This document shows positions 14,784-22,796 of a DNA stretch of 40,100 nt, in pieces. The stretch is from Oscillospiraceae bacterium (lineage in GTDB: Bacteria; Bacillota; Clostridia; Oscillospirales; Oscillospiraceae): assembly GCA_017428565.1 (NCBI GenBank), contig JAFRQP010000105.1:1-40100 (forward strand). Reading direction: 5' to 3'. A program made the translations under genes and the position numbers. The notes beneath the pieces were generated by a model. That model made no database searches. It had not been told where the DNA came from and worked only from the letters and a program-made list of their open reading frames with translations. The stretch's first letter is position 1, and each line of letters opens with the position of its first letter.

Positions 14784-15887
14784 TCACCTCAGGATCGTAT
14801 CGCAGATAAAGTCCACTTCCTCCCGTGACAGGTCCGCATAGAGCGGCAAGGTCAGCACCCGGTCGGCGATATGGGCGGCCACGGGGGTGTCCGCCGGGTC
14901 GAAGCCCGGCCTGCCCCGATAACAGGCGAAGCTGTTGGTCAGGGGATAGAAATACTTGCGGGCGTGGATCCCCTCCTCCGCCAGACGGGCGAAGACCTGG
15001 TCCCGATCCAGCCTGTATCCGTCGAAGATCACGGGGAAATAGGCGTAGTTGGACCGCACGCCCTCCTGCACCGGATTGAGCTGCAGGCCGGGGACGCCTT
15101 CGAGCCGCTCCCGATAGCGCTCCGCGGCGCGGCGGCGCTTTTCGATCTCTCCCGCCAGATGGCGCAGATTGCAGAGGCCCATGGCCGCGGAAAACTCATT
15201 CATCTTGGCGTTGCCGCCCACGAAGGGCACCTCCTCCGGGCCGTGGATGCCGAAATTCTTCAGATCGTTCAGACGCTGCAGGGTTTCCCCGTCCCGGCAG
15301 ACGGCCAGGCCCCCCTCGATGCTGTGGAAGACCTTGGTGGCGTGGAAGGAGAACATGGCCGCGTCCCCGAAGCATGCGGCGCTGACCCCGTCCCGGAACA
15401 CGCCGAAGGCGTGGGCCGCGTCGTAGATCACGGGCAGGCCGTGGCGCTTTCCGAAGTCGGCGATGGCCTCCACGTCGCAGAGATTGCCGTAGACATGCAC
15501 CGGCAGGAGTGCCACAGTGTCCTTTGTCAGCTTCCGTTCCAGCTCCTTCGGATCCAGGGTGAAGCTCAGCGGGTCGATATCGCAGAACACCGGCCTGCAG
15601 CCGCAGCGCACGATGGCGTGGGTGGTGGAGGCGAAGGTGAAGGGCGTGGTCAGAATCTCGCCCCGGCGAAGCCCGAAGGCCTCCAGCAGGTTTTCCAGGG
15701 CCAGGTGACCGTTGGCGCAGAGAGCCAGGTGTTCGCAGCCCAGATAATCCCGCAGGGCCGCCTCCAGCGCCCGGTGCTTGACGCCCATGTTGGTCAGCCA
15801 GCGGCTGTCCCAAAACTCCCGGATCTCCGCGCAGTACTCCTCAAAGGGCGGCAGGGAGGAGCGGGTGACCATGATTTGTTCGCGCAT
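14784..15887 (-). CDS. DegT/DnrJ/EryC1/StrS-family PLP aminotransferase
   Basis: A cytoplasmic aminotransferase that normally adds an amino group to a keto-sugar nucleotide. The 367 residues include TTPFTFASTTHAIVRCGCRP, the PLP-binding Asp156 in VIYDAAHAFG, and the Schiff-base Lys185 in SFHATKVFHSIEGG, then GGNAKMNEFSAAMG and a C-terminal dimer region. The wording is typical of the sugar aminotransferase branch. AAGGAG lies 7 nt before the ATG. It sits 13 nt after the ATP-grasp/HAD gene in a surface-glycan run. The sugar substrate cannot be told; no sugar-nucleotide dehydratase is in the window. Confidence 0.92.
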   Translation of the reverse strand: MREQIMVTRSSLPPFEEYCAEIREFWDSRWLTNMGVKHRALEAALRDYLGCEHLALCANGHLALENLLEAFGLRRGEILTTPFTFASTTHAIVRCGCRPVFCDIDPLSFTLDPKELERKLTKDTVALLPVHVYGNLCDVEAIADFGKRHGLPVIYDAAHAFGVFRDGVSAACFGDAAMFSFHATKVFHSIEGGLAVCRDGETLQRLNDLKNFGIHGPEEVPFVGGNAKMNEFSAAMGLCNLRHLAGEIEKRRRAAERYRERLEGVPGLQLNPVQEGVRSNYAYFPVIFDGYRLDRDQVFARLAEEGIHARKYFYPLTNSFACYRGRPGFDPADTPVAAHIADRVLTLPLYADLSREEVDFICDTILR

Positions 15888-15900
15888 GGCATTCTCCTTT

Positions 15901-17187
15901 TCAGCAGCGCCAGTCCAGCAGGCTCTCCACCATGTCCACGTCGAACACGGGGATGCCGCAGGCTTCCTTCACCCGGCGCCGTTCGGCAAAGGAATCGTCG
16001 ATAAAAATACTGTCCGGCTCAACATAGTCGGGCTTCTCTTCCCCCTCCTTCAGCCGGATCACCCGGGTGAACAGGTCTTCGGAGATGGCGAAGCGTTTCA
16101 AGTCCTCCCTCAGCTCCCGGCTGTGGCGGGACAGGAGGATCAGCTCCTTGCCCGCGTCCCGGGCCTGGTAGAGGAACATCATCAGCTCTCCATTGACCTT
16201 GCCGTCCAGGATCAGCGTGTCGTCAAAGTCCACATAGACCCTTTGATAACACAGATCGTTCCGGTAGCGGGTGATGAAGGCGCGGTCCAGCATCCGCTCC
16301 TGCCCGTTCAGCAGCAGGTCCACCTCAAAGCCCCAGCGGTCGAACAGCGTCAGCAACGGCAGGTTTGCCCCGCGATTCCGGGTCAGGCCCATGGTGCCGG
16401 CCACCCGGGGGGCGGCCTCCATCAGCCTGCAGGCCCCGGCGGCGTTCCGTTTCACCTGGAAAAACCAGGCGCCCCGGAAGCGGAGCCTCCGGTTCAGATC
16501 CTCCCCGATGGCGGTGATGGCCGGGTCCTCCGGCAGATTGCGGGAGCGCACGGCGATCCCGGCCCGGATCCGCTCCCGGCTGCGGGGGCTCACCAGGCGG
16601 AGCTTTCCGTGCCGGTCGGTGAAGCAGTCCACCGTGTACTCCTCGCCGGGCAGATACTCGCAGATGGCGTAGTCCGTCCCGTCGGCCAGAGCCTCCTCCA
16701 GCTGGGCCCGGCTGTCGATGCGCCGGGCGCCCTGGGCGCCCTGGCCCACCGCGGGCTTGAGGAACACCGGATACGCCGGCACCGCGTCGGCGTCGGCATA
16801 GAAGGCGGGCAGGTAGTCCGCCCCCGCCAGGAAGGCGTAGGTCCGGTTCTTGTCCCGGCAGATCTCCACGGTCTCCAGAGGGCTGGTAATCACCTGGGCG
16901 TGCAGTCGGTCCTGCAGCCGCGTCAAGGCCAGCAGGGCGCTGTCGTGGGCGGGATAGATATAGTCGATCTGAAATTCGTCCACCACCCGGTTCATTGCTT
17001 CCAGAAAGCCGGGCTGGTCCGGGAAGGGGACGCCCTCCGCGCAGTTTTCGAACACGAACTCCGCGTGGCAGGGCACGCTGGTGGCGCCGAAGAGCCGCAC
17101 AAACTTGCTGCGGCACAGGGCGTCGTGGATCTCAAAGGCGATCTCCGTCCCGGCGGGAAAAACCAGAATGTTCTTTTTATCAGCCAT
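15901..17187 (-). CDS. ATP-grasp ligase fused to a HAD-like phosphatase domain
   Basis: A 428-residue two-domain enzyme. Residues about 5-305 form an ATP-grasp ligase of the carbamoyl-phosphate-synthase/PylC type: an N-terminal Rossmann part, Lys113 in RDKNRTYAFL, Lys144 in VFLKPAVGQGAQGARR, ICEYLPGEEYTVDCF, and the metal site around RLMEAAPRVAG. Residues about 315-428 form a HAD-like domain: VYVDFDDTLIL with Asp320 and Asp322 as the DxD motif, LILLSRHS as motif II, and SIFIDDSFAER as motif IV. The gene overlaps the flippase gene by 8 nt. ATP-grasp enzymes join an acid to an amine, so it may attach an amino acid to a sugar or lipid precursor; this is inference. Confidence 0.85.
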   Translation of the reverse strand: MADKKNILVFPAGTEIAFEIHDALCRSKFVRLFGATSVPCHAEFVFENCAEGVPFPDQPGFLEAMNRVVDEFQIDYIYPAHDSALLALTRLQDRLHAQVITSPLETVEICRDKNRTYAFLAGADYLPAFYADADAVPAYPVFLKPAVGQGAQGARRIDSRAQLEEALADGTDYAICEYLPGEEYTVDCFTDRHGKLRLVSPRSRERIRAGIAVRSRNLPEDPAITAIGEDLNRRLRFRGAWFFQVKRNAAGACRLMEAAPRVAGTMGLTRNRGANLPLLTLFDRWGFEVDLLLNGQERMLDRAFITRYRNDLCYQRVYVDFDDTLILDGKVNGELMMFLYQARDAGKELILLSRHSRELREDLKRFAISEDLFTRVIRLKEGEEKPDYVEPDSIFIDDSFAERRRVKEACGIPVFDVDMVESLLDWRC

Positions 17188-18640
17188 GGTTTTCTCCTCC
17201 CGTGCTGCGGTGCAGCATTTTTTTCGCAGTAGAGATCAGGAATGTAAAGCTCTCCAGCTTCAGCAGCCAGGAGCCCAGCACATAGAGCGCCGCGCCCATG
17301 GGCACCTGGATGAGCAGAGTCAGGATATCCCGAAGCCCCAACCGGGTCACCGTCCAGACCGCCGCGCCCATGGCGGCGGAGAGCAGAAGCGCGGGCAGCA
17401 GATCCAGCAGCTGCCGCAGATAGGGGTAGTCCAGCAGCTTCCGGTTGGGCCAGGCGTTGATGATCTGGGCCAGGATGCTGGAGGCCAGCTGCCCCAGCGC
17501 CATGGCAAAGACGCCGTAGCGCAGCGTAACGAGCAGCGCCCCCGTCTCCACCAGCTTTTTCAGGATCTCCAGAGCCAGAAACACGTCGCTGCGCCCCATG
17601 GCCTTGATGGCGTTGAGGTTGGCGGTGTGCAAGGGGTAGAAGGCGTAGATCACGCAGAAGATCTGCAAAAAGGGCACGCAGGGCATCCACTCCTCCCCCA
17701 GCAGCAGATGCACCAGAGGCTCCGCGCAGACGGCCAGCCCCGCCATCAGCGGCATCATCACATAGGAGCTGGTCTTGATGGCCCGGCGGGTCATCTCCCG
17801 CACCCGGTGCTTGTCGTCCTGCTCGGCGGAGAGCACCGGCAGCAGCACCCCGTCGATGGAGGCGTTGATGCTCTGGGTGATCTGGTCCGGCCAGTTGCGT
17901 CCCTTGTCAAACTGCCCCAGCTCCTCCTTGGGAAAGCGGGCGCCGATGAGCAGGGGATAGAGCTGCAGATACACCGTGTCCAGGAAGGAGGCGGCCAGCA
18001 GCTTCCAGCCGTAGGAGAGCAGACCCTTCAGCCGCCGGAAGGAGAACAGACGCCCGGGGCGCCATTCCACCGTGAACCAGAGGATGGCCGTGTTCACCGT
18101 ATAGCCAACCAGGTGCAGCGCCACCAGCGCCCAGATCCCATAGCCCCAGTAGGCCATGGCGATGCTCAGCACGCAGGAGGCCAGGGTGCCGCCCAGGGTG
18201 GCGAAGAAGAAGCGCTTGAACTGCATGGTCTTGGCCACGTAGGCCTGCTGCACGTTGAAGAGCCCCGACACCACCACCAGCAGCCCCAGCACCCGCAGAA
18301 TGGGCACATAGTCCGCATTCCCGTAGATCCCGGCGATCCAGGGCGCCGCCAGAAACAGCGCCGCGTAGAGGATCAGGCTGAAGCCCAGGTTGAAGAAGAA
18401 CACGGAGGAGAAGTCCAGCGCGTCCGGCTCCTTCTTCTGGATGAGGGCGTTGCCCATGCCGCTGTCGGCAAAGACCCGGAGGATCGTGATCACCGCCAGG
18501 ATCACCGCGATGTCCCCGGCGGGGCCGGGGCCCAGCTTGCGGGCCAGGACGATGCCCACCACGATGTTCACCGCCTGGGCGCCGAAGCGTTCAAAGAAGC
18601 GCCATATTAAGTTGCTGACTACCTTGCTTCGATTGTCCAT
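17180..18640 (-). CDS. Polysaccharide flippase, Wzx-type (MOP superfamily)
   Basis: A 486-residue inner-membrane protein with about 12-14 hydrophobic segments that would flip lipid-linked oligosaccharides across the membrane. The start VSNLIWRFFERFGAQAVNIV and then VGIVLARKLGPGPAGDIAVI are typical of the PST/Wzx branch, as is YVAKTMQFKRFFFATLGGTL. An AAGGAT stretch precedes the ATG. It sits between a GT2 glycosyltransferase (21-nt gap) and the ATP-grasp/HAD fusion (8-nt overlap). The neighbours say it exports a decorated surface oligosaccharide. No polymerase (Wzy) or initiating transferase is present in the window. Confidence 0.9.
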   Translation of the reverse strand: MDNRSKVVSNLIWRFFERFGAQAVNIVVGIVLARKLGPGPAGDIAVILAVITILRVFADSGMGNALIQKKEPDALDFSSVFFFNLGFSLILYAALFLAAPWIAGIYGNADYVPILRVLGLLVVVSGLFNVQQAYVAKTMQFKRFFFATLGGTLASCVLSIAMAYWGYGIWALVALHLVGYTVNTAILWFTVEWRPGRLFSFRRLKGLLSYGWKLLAASFLDTVYLQLYPLLIGARFPKEELGQFDKGRNWPDQITQSINASIDGVLLPVLSAEQDDKHRVREMTRRAIKTSSYVMMPLMAGLAVCAEPLVHLLLGEEWMPCVPFLQIFCVIYAFYPLHTANLNAIKAMGRSDVFLALEILKKLVETGALLVTLRYGVFAMALGQLASSILAQIINAWPNRKLLDYPYLRQLLDLLPALLLSAAMGAAVWTVTRLGLRDILTLLIQVPMGAALYVLGSWLLKLESFTFLISTAKKMLHRSTGGENHG

Positions 18641-18661
18641 AAAAAGATCCTTCGATCTCCC

Positions 18662-19642
18662 TTATTCACCGTAGCCCCGCTTTTTGCGATAGGCCCGGTG
18701 CAGCGCGGGGAAGGCGTTTTTCAGCCGGGTCGCCGCCCGGAAGGAAAGGGGCTTGGCTTTGAAGAGCTCCCGATAGGGGGGCTTGACCAGCTCCTCCGTC
18801 TTGCCCCGGAGGTACAGCAACTCAAACTCCCGCTCCCGCAGCACCCCGTCCAGGGCGGCCTGCCGCCCCTCGTCCAGCCGGGGGCGCAGGCACTTGAGCA
18901 TCTCCACCTCGCCGGTGACGAAGCGGATGAGCTTCCGATACTCCCGGTTCACCCCGCTGCTCCAGGCGGAGGGGTTGGAGCCGATGCGGTAGAGGGACAT
19001 GGGGCGGTCCAGGAAGCGGACCTTGCCGTTCATGGTGAGCCAGAGCCCCACGGCGTAGTCCGTAAAGCCGTAGGTGTAGGCCAGGTTCCGGAAATCCGGG
19101 GGATTCACAATCCACTCCCGCCGGGCCATGATGGAGCTGGTATGGAAGGCGTGGCTCATGCCCTGCAGCACCGTCTCAAAGGGGATGTCCCGGTCCCCGG
19201 TGCAGGGGAAGAGGGGCCGGGGCTCCTCGCCGGAGCCGATCTTCTCCCCCAGGGTGTTGTGCACACAGGCGGAGTAGTCCGGGTGGGCGTCCAGAAAGTC
19301 CGCCTGCCGCTGGAGCTTCGTGGGGTCGATCCAGCAGTCATCCCCCTCGCAGGCGGCCAGGTACTCTCCCCGGGCCGCGGGGGCGAACACCGCGTCGTGG
19401 ATGACGAGCCCCTGGGACCAGAGGTTTTTCTCCTGATAAAAGGGGCGGATGAGCTCCGGGTACCGCTGGGCATACTCCCGCAGGATGGCGGCGGTGCCGT
19501 CGGTGGAGGCGTCGTCGTTCACCAGCACCTCGAAGGCGAAATCCGTCTGCTGGCTGACAAAGCCCTCCAGGGTCTGCCGCAGATAGGCTTCGTGGTTATA
19601 GGCGGTGCAGAACACCGAGACTTTGATCGGCCTGTTTTCCAT
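18662..19642 (-). CDS. Family 2 glycosyltransferase
   Basis: A cytoplasmic GT-A-fold enzyme of 326 residues that moves a sugar from a nucleotide donor to an acceptor. The N-terminal domain reads VSVFCTAYNHEAYLRQTLEG, then FEVLVNDDASTDGT for nucleotide binding. LAACEGDDCWIDPTKLQRQ holds the DxD-like metal site (usually D-D-Y-W in this subgroup). FHTSSIMARR follows at about 170. No membrane segment is present; the tail is basic (RKKRGYGE), which may bring it to the membrane. It starts 6 nt after the GNAT gene and is 21 nt from the flippase. Donor and acceptor are unknown. Confidence 0.93.
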   Translation of the reverse strand: MENRPIKVSVFCTAYNHEAYLRQTLEGFVSQQTDFAFEVLVNDDASTDGTAAILREYAQRYPELIRPFYQEKNLWSQGLVIHDAVFAPAARGEYLAACEGDDCWIDPTKLQRQADFLDAHPDYSACVHNTLGEKIGSGEEPRPLFPCTGDRDIPFETVLQGMSHAFHTSSIMARREWIVNPPDFRNLAYTYGFTDYAVGLWLTMNGKVRFLDRPMSLYRIGSNPSAWSSGVNREYRKLIRFVTGEVEMLKCLRPRLDEGRQAALDGVLREREFELLYLRGKTEELVKPPYRELFKAKPLSFRAATRLKNAFPALHRAYRKKRGYGE

Positions 19643-19648
19643 GTCGTT

Positions 19649-20206
19649 CTATCCTCGATCCCGCTCCTTACCTTCCGCCGGGAAATCCAGCCGGAAGGTC
19701 AGCGCGTCATATGTTTTTCCGTTTACCTGCCGCAGCCCCCGCAGCCGGGACACTTCCCGAAAGCCCAGTTTTTTCGCCAGGGCGATCATCCGTTCGTTTC
19801 CGGACCAGGTCTGCGTCAGAAAGCTGTTCTGCCCCAGGCTGCGGTAATAGGCCATCATCCGGCGCATGGCCTCGCAGCCGTAGCCCCGCCCGCGTTGGGC
19901 CGTGTCCGGGATGTCCAGACCGAGGGCAAGCAGCAGCTCCGGGTTTTCCAGCTCTCCCAGATCCGTGTAGGCGCTGATCCAGCCGATGTGCTTGCCGCCG
20001 GCCTCGATCTCAAATTTCCGGCGGGTTCTGTCCCGGGGCAGCTCCCGCACCTGCTGATAGTACTCCGTCCAGTCCCTTCTGGCCTCCTCCTCGGTGCAGG
20101 AGAAGTCCTCCCAAGGGGCGTCCCAGTTCATCCACTCCGTTTCCGCGGTGAACCAGCGAACGTAGTCCTCGATATCCGCTTCCCTCATGTCCCGCAGAAG
20201 CAGCAT
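19649..20206 (-). CDS. GNAT-family N-acetyltransferase
   Basis: A 185-residue GCN5-related acetyltransferase of the RimJ/RimL-like branch. It has an N-terminal LRDMREADIEDYVRW, a central LLALGLDIPDTAQRGRGYGC holding the acetyl-CoA loop (Q-R-G-R-G-Y-G), and NERMIALAKKLGFREVSRLR near the end. The substrate may be a protein N-terminus, a small molecule or a sugar. Because the next gene starts 6 nt downstream and is a glycosyltransferase, acetylation of a sugar intermediate is possible, but housekeeping genes precede it too. It begins 5 nt after the DUF951 gene. Confidence 0.9.
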   Translation of the reverse strand: MLLLRDMREADIEDYVRWFTAETEWMNWDAPWEDFSCTEEEARRDWTEYYQQVRELPRDRTRRKFEIEAGGKHIGWISAYTDLGELENPELLLALGLDIPDTAQRGRGYGCEAMRRMMAYYRSLGQNSFLTQTWSGNERMIALAKKLGFREVSRLRGLRQVNGKTYDALTFRLDFPAEGKERDRG

Positions 20207-20211
20207 GGCGT

Positions 20212-20442
20212 TTATCCTTTCTCCTCGGGCCGGTCCGGGGACGCCGCGGCGGGGGACGCGGCGCTCTGGCGCTTCACCTGGCGGACGTTTTTCTCAAATT
20301 TGGCCCGGGGACCCATCACCTCATGGCCGCAGCCGCAGCAGCGGAGCTTGAAATCCGCCCCGATGCGCAGCACCTGCCAGTCCTTGCTTCCGCAGGGATG
20401 GGGCTTTTTCATGGTGAGCACGTCACCGATTTGAATATCCAT
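20212..20442 (-). CDS. DUF951 family protein
   Basis: A 76-residue protein. The first 60 residues carry the family signature: DVLTMKKPHPCGSKDWQVLR, then GADFKLRCCGCGHEVMGPR. The Cys residues in PHPCG and CCGCG could bind a metal. The last 20 residues are a low-complexity Ala/Ser/Pro tail that is longer than usual. The frame is open upstream, but the ATG at 20440-20442 (MDIQIGDVLTMK) is where the family begins, with AGGAG about 13 nt upstream. It lies 44 nt after rarA. Function is unknown; the basic, Cys-rich make-up hints at nucleic-acid or ribosome contact. Confidence 0.88.
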   Translation of the reverse strand: MDIQIGDVLTMKKPHPCGSKDWQVLRIGADFKLRCCGCGHEVMGPRAKFEKNVRQVKRQSAASPAAASPDRPEEKG

Positions 20443-20461
20443 ACGCGTCTCACGTCTCCTA

Positions 20462-20489
20462 AGCACTACGCACTAAGCACTAAGCGCTA
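20462..20489. repeat. Tandem heptanucleotide array, 4 units (AGCACTA type)
   Basis: Four contiguous 7-nt units: AGCACTA, CGCACTA, AGCACTA, AGCGCTA. The last one contains the rarA stop codon (minus strand). No inverted partner array is seen nearby, unlike the two other heptamer loci at 24989 and 37580. Confidence 0.75.
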
Positions 20490-21731
20490 TTTCTTGATCT
20501 CGTCCCAGTATTTCTTGGCGGCCTGCTCGGTCTTGTTGTCGCCGTACTCGTAGTAGCGGGCGTTTTTCAGCTCGTCCGGCAGGTACTGCTGCTTCACCCA
20601 GCGATGGGGGAAGTCGTGGGGGTAGAGGTAGCCCTGCTCCCGCTCGAAGCCCGTGCCGTCTGCGTGGACGTTCTGCAGCTCCCTTGGGAAGCCCTTCCCC
20701 TTCCCCGCCCGCACGTCCGCGATGGCCCGGTCGATGGCCACGCAGCCGGTGTTGGACTTGGGCGCCGTGGCCAGCAGGATGCAGGCCTCGGCCAGGTGGA
20801 GCCGCCCCTCCGGCAGGCCCAGCTGCAGGGCCGAATCCACGCAGGCTTTCACGATGGGCACCGCCTGGGGGTAGGCCAGGCCGATGTCCTCGCTGGCGGA
20901 GCAGAGGATGCGGCGGCTGGCGCCGATCAGGTCCCCGGCCTCCAGGAGCCGGGCCAGATAGTGCAGCGCCGCGTCCGGATCCGAGCCCCGCAGGGACTTC
21001 ATCAGCGCCGAGAGGCAGTCGAAATGCTCGTCCCCCTCCCGGTCGTAGCGCATGGCGCTGCGCTGGGTGACGGCCCGGGCGTCCTCCAGGGTCACAGTGT
21101 CCCGGGCGGTGGAGAAAAGCAGTTCCACCGCGTTCAGCGCCTTGCGCACGTCGCCCCCGCAGGCGGAGGCGATGCGCTTCGTCACGCCGTCCTCCAGCGT
21201 GAGAGGGCTTTCCCGCCGGGCGTTTTCGATGTCCACCGCCCGCTTCACCGCCTGCTCCGCCTCGGCGGCGGAGACGGGCTTGAACTCAAAGACCGTGGAG
21301 CGGCTCAAAATGGCGTTGAACACGCAGAAATAGGGGTTCTCCGTGGTGGAGGCGATGAGGGTGATGCGCCCGTCCTCGATGAATTCCAGCAGGGACTGCT
21401 GCTGCTTTTTGTTGAAGTACTGGATCTCGTCCAGGTAGAGCAGCACGCCGCCGGGGGTGAGCAGGGTATCCAGCTCGTCGATGATCTGTTTGATGTCCGC
21501 GATGCCGGCGGTGGTGGCGTTTAATTTGCGCAGGCTGCGGTTGGTGCGCTGGGCGATGATCCGGGCCACGGTGGTCTTCCCGGTGCCCGAGGGGCCGTAG
21601 AAGATCATGTTGGGGATCTGCCCGCTCTCGATGATGCGGCGCAGCAGACCCCCCTGGCCCAGGATGTGCTTCTGGCCCACCACCTCGTCCAGAGACTCGG
21701 GGCGTATTTCATCCGCAAGAGGTTTGTACAT
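20487..21731 (-). CDS. rarA: Replication-associated recombination protein A (RarA/MgsA), AAA+ ATPase
   Basis: RarA acts at stalled replication forks and is related to clamp-loader subunits and eukaryotic WRNIP1. The 414-residue protein has Walker A GPSGTGKT (46-53), Walker B LLYLDEIQYF (Asp101, Glu102), sensor-1 ITLIASTTENPYF, the arginine-finger region ILSRSTVFEF, and the C-terminal MgsA tetramer domain (GYLYPHDFPHRWVKQQYLP). The ATG at 21729-21731 has GGAGG 8 nt before it; an earlier in-frame TTG lies in that ribosome site and is rejected. First gene of the long minus-strand run, with a strong promoter. Confidence 0.95.
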   Translation of the reverse strand: MYKPLADEIRPESLDEVVGQKHILGQGGLLRRIIESGQIPNMIFYGPSGTGKTTVARIIAQRTNRSLRKLNATTAGIADIKQIIDELDTLLTPGGVLLYLDEIQYFNKKQQQSLLEFIEDGRITLIASTTENPYFCVFNAILSRSTVFEFKPVSAAEAEQAVKRAVDIENARRESPLTLEDGVTKRIASACGGDVRKALNAVELLFSTARDTVTLEDARAVTQRSAMRYDREGDEHFDCLSALMKSLRGSDPDAALHYLARLLEAGDLIGASRRILCSASEDIGLAYPQAVPIVKACVDSALQLGLPEGRLHLAEACILLATAPKSNTGCVAIDRAIADVRAGKGKGFPRELQNVHADGTGFEREQGYLYPHDFPHRWVKQQYLPDELKNARYYEYGDNKTEQAAKKYWDEIKK

Positions 21732-21764
21732 GGGGAACGCCTCCAAAGCATATCAATTCATATT

Positions 21765-21793
21765 ATTATAGCACACAAGCGCGCGTTTGTAAA
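21765..21793 (-). promoter_or_regulatory. Sigma-A promoter of rarA and the downstream run
   Basis: On the minus strand TTTACA (21793-21788), 17 nt, TATAAT (21770-21765). It is the only strong promoter noticed ahead of the eight-gene run 21731-13187. Confidence 0.8.
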
Positions 21794-21795
21794 AG

Positions 21796-21813
21796 ATTTC
21801 TTGCGCGGGAAAT
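21796..21813. promoter_or_regulatory. Palindrome between rarA and the parB-like gene, possible operator
   Basis: ATTTCTTGCGCGGGAAAT matches its own complement at ATTTC--GCGC--GAAAT (14 of 18). It lies directly upstream of the rarA -35 box. The outer ATTTC/GAAAT arms resemble the Noc box ATTTCCCGGGAAAT but with a longer centre. It could be a binding site for the ParB/Noc-like protein encoded next door; this is inference. Confidence 0.3.
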
Positions 21814-21894
21814 GTTCCGACCGTCTTCCGCCTCTTTCTCACAAGATATGGTGTAAGCTTGTCCTGAAACACCACAATATAAGGAGGAACCTCT

Positions 21895-22749
21895 ATGCAA
21901 GCATTACGCGCGCGCCCCGCGTTCCGGCGGGGCGGCATTCTGTCGGTCCGGGTGGAGGATCTCGCCCCCAACCCGGTGCAGCCCCGGCGGCGCTTCGACG
22001 AGGAGAGTCTGCGGGAGCTGAGCGAGAGCATCCGCTGCTACGGCATTCTGAACCCGCTGACGGTGCGGCTGCGCTGCGGGAAATACGAGCTGGTGGCCGG
22101 GGAGCGGCGGCTGCGGGCGGCGAAGCTGGCGGGGCTCACGGAGGTGCCCTGCCTGCTGGTGGACGTGGACATGCAGGACGCGGGGCTGCTGGCCCTGGTG
22201 GAGAATCTGCAGCGGAAGGATCTGGACTTTCTGGAGGAGGCGGAGGGCCTGCAGCGGCTGATCCGCATGTTCGGCATGAGCCAGGAGGAGGCGGCCCGGC
22301 GCATCGGCAAAAGCCAGTCGGCGGTGGCCAACAAGCTGCGGCTTTTGAAGCTGCCCCGGGATGTGCTGGAGGCGCTGCGGCAAAACGGCCTCTCCGAGCG
22401 GCACGGGCGCGCCCTGCTGCGGCTGCCGGACGCAGAGAGCCAGCGGGCCGCCCTGGCGGCGATCCTGGAGCAGGGCATGACCGTGGCCGCCGCCGACGCC
22501 TACATCGACGCGCTGCTTTCGCCGGGGGAGGAGCCGCCGCCCCCGGCGGAGAAGAAGGAGCGCCGCCGCACCTTCGTGATGAAGGATCTGCGGGTCTTTC
22601 TCAACACCCTGAGCCGCAGCGTGGATCTGATGAAGCAGGGAGGCGTCGGCGCGGATCTGAAGCGGGAGGAGACGGAGGAGGCCCTGATCCTCACCATCTC
22701 CATCCCCAAGGCCCGGCAGGACACAGCCGCAGCCGAAGAAACAACATAA
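21895..22749 (+). CDS. ParB/Spo0J/Noc-family DNA-binding protein
   Basis: A 284-residue ParB-type protein. The N-terminal CTPase/ParB fold has NPVQPRRRF and LVAGERRLRAAKLAG with the GERR box (69-72), then ENLQRKDLDFLEEAEGLQRL. The helix-turn-helix is at about 127-150 (MSQEEAARRIGKSQSAVANK). The C-terminal part (about 205-284) has an acidic/basic linker and a dimer region. AAGGAGG precedes the ATG. No parA is in the window, so it may be a Noc-type nucleoid-occlusion protein rather than the chromosomal ParB of a parAB pair; the sequence alone does not settle this. Followed by a hairpin terminator that overlaps the next gene's start. Confidence 0.9.
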   Translation: MQALRARPAFRRGGILSVRVEDLAPNPVQPRRRFDEESLRELSESIRCYGILNPLTVRLRCGKYELVAGERRLRAAKLAGLTEVPCLLVDVDMQDAGLLALVENLQRKDLDFLEEAEGLQRLIRMFGMSQEEAARRIGKSQSAVANKLRLLKLPRDVLEALRQNGLSERHGRALLRLPDAESQRAALAAILEQGMTVAAADAYIDALLSPGEEPPPPAEKKERRRTFVMKDLRVFLNTLSRSVDLMKQGGVGADLKREETEEALILTISIPKARQDTAAAEETT

Positions 22750-22760
22750 GATGCGGAAAT

Positions 22761-22796
22761 CCCCCATATACTGGCGGTATATGGGGGTGGTTTTTT
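22761..22796 (+). terminator. Terminator overlapping the start of the ylmC-like gene
   Basis: CCCCCATATAC (22761-22771) pairs with GTATATGGGGG (22777-22787), followed by TGG and six T. The probable ribosome site of the next gene (GGGGGTGG) is in the 3' arm, and its TTG start codon uses the last two T of the run. The hairpin could both end parB transcription and mask the next ribosome site. Confidence 0.75.

Noticed and set aside
13121-14809. Plus-strand frame of 562 codons opposite the speE-like gene
   Set aside because: Shadow frame of a clear membrane and methyltransferase-fold protein.
21895-22749. Complete parAB partition locus
   Set aside because: No ParA ATPase gene lies on either side and no TGTTTCACGTGAAACA parS site was found in the neighbourhood.
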